This document shows positions 6,720-6,878 of a stretch of DNA of 6,878 nt, in pieces. How positions within the stretch are numbered: position 1 is the stretch's first letter; every line of letters starts with the position of its first letter. The notes under the pieces were generated by a model. It searched no databases and was not told the origin of the DNA. It saw nothing but the letters and a program-made list of their open reading frames with translations. The stretch covers positions 1-6,878 of the forward strand of contig DREN01000346.1 in the NCBI GenBank assembly GCA_011051075.1, given 5' to 3'. Source of the DNA: Deltaproteobacteria bacterium (GTDB lineage: Bacteria; Desulfobacterota; DSM-4660; Desulfatiglandales; Desulfatiglandaceae). The position numbers and the translations under genes are program-made.

Positions 6720-6768
6720 GTGATTGAAATAGTTTAATCACGCGCAGCGCAGGCGCTTGCGCCGCGTG
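6720..6768. repeat. two overlapping, mutually exclusive hairpins
   Basis: The first hairpin pairs GTGATTGAA (6720-6728) with TTTAATCAC (6733-6741), nine pairs including one G-U, around a four-base loop. The second pairs CACGCG (6739-6744) with CGCGTG (6763-6768) and GCGCA (6747-6751) with TGCGC (6758-6762), with a two-base CA bulge and a six-base loop. They share 6739-6741, so both cannot form fully at once. AATCAC can also pair with GTGATT at 6778-6783 inside the direct repeat downstream. Confidence 0.6.
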
Positions 6769-6841
6769 TTGTAATTTGTGATTTTGATATTGTTTGTAAT
6801 TTGATCCCGCGATGCGCGGGATTGTAATTTGTGATTTTGAT
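6769..6841. repeat. 20-bp direct repeats flanking a hairpin
   Basis: The 20-mer TTGTAATTTGTGATTTTGAT occurs exactly at 6769-6788 and 6822-6841, 53 bases apart. A shortened copy (TTGTAATTTGAT) lies at 6794-6805. Between the short copy and the second full copy is a perfect hairpin at 6804-6822, with ATCCCGCG and CGCGGGAT arms and an ATG loop. The alternation of an AT-rich repeat with GC-rich hairpins suggests a REP-like or other dispersed intergenic repeat array rather than a gene. Confidence 0.7.
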
Positions 6842-6878
6842 GCGGTAACCGGAAAAGCAAATCGCTCCTATCCCTGCG

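Larger units (their letters stand above)
6593..6878. other. non-coding, AT-richer tail with repeats
   Basis: No open frame with protein-like sequence was found in either strand here. Base composition shifts sharply towards A+T compared with the genes. The stretch contains the hairpins, palindromes and direct repeats listed separately. The last 37 bases (from about 6842) return to mixed composition and may belong to the next unit beyond the window. No tRNA (including selC) or known riboswitch is recognisable. Confidence 0.6.

Noticed and set aside
6593..6878. CRISPR array or integron attC sites in the repeat-rich tail
   Set aside because: Only two full copies of the direct repeat exist, with unequal partial copies and hairpins between them rather than uniform spacers; no attC-type core sites or integrase were seen.

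Overview
The window is about 6.9 kb of GC-rich bacterial DNA with every recognisable gene on the + strand. Protein style, frequent AGG arginine codons, the gene set (SelB, YqeC, XdhC, a stand-alone LUD-domain protein, a short MetE-like protein) and GAACRTC-type heptamer repeats between genes suggest an anaerobic Desulfobacterota (former Deltaproteobacteria) or a close relative. This is an inference from gene content and memory of such genomes, not a database result.

Layout: (1) 2-640, the 3' part of an alpha/beta hydrolase gene whose start lies before the window; (2) 637-2541, selB, the selenocysteine-specific elongation factor, overlapping the hydrolase by 4 bases; (3) 2632-3390, yqeC, a P-loop protein linked to selenium-dependent molybdenum hydroxylases; (4) 3480-4547, an XdhC/CoxI-family maturation factor for molybdenum hydroxylases; (5) 4579-5223, a LUD-domain (YkgG/DUF162) protein with a C-terminal four-cysteine cluster; (6) 5223-5474, a small acidic conserved-looking protein of unknown function, overlapping the LUD gene by one base; (7) 5567-6592, a UroD/MetE-like TIM-barrel protein with a probable zinc site; (8) 6593-6878, AT-richer non-coding DNA full of short hairpins and direct repeats.

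Genes 2-4 make a coherent selenium/molybdenum theme: SelB delivers selenocysteinyl-tRNA to UGA codons, while YqeC and XdhC belong to the machinery that finishes molybdenum hydroxylases, in some organisms with a labile selenium ligand. No hydroxylase subunits, selA, selD, selC or yqeB are inside the window, so the client enzyme is not visible. Genes 5-7 are co-directional and closely spaced, but their link to selenium or molybdenum is only positional.

The non-coding signals that stand out are two 7-bp-period repeat tracts flanking yqeC (2540-2581 and 3402-3462) and the hairpin/direct-repeat cluster after the last gene. No mobile element, CRISPR array, tRNA, rRNA or clear in-frame UGA-selenocysteine gene was seen.
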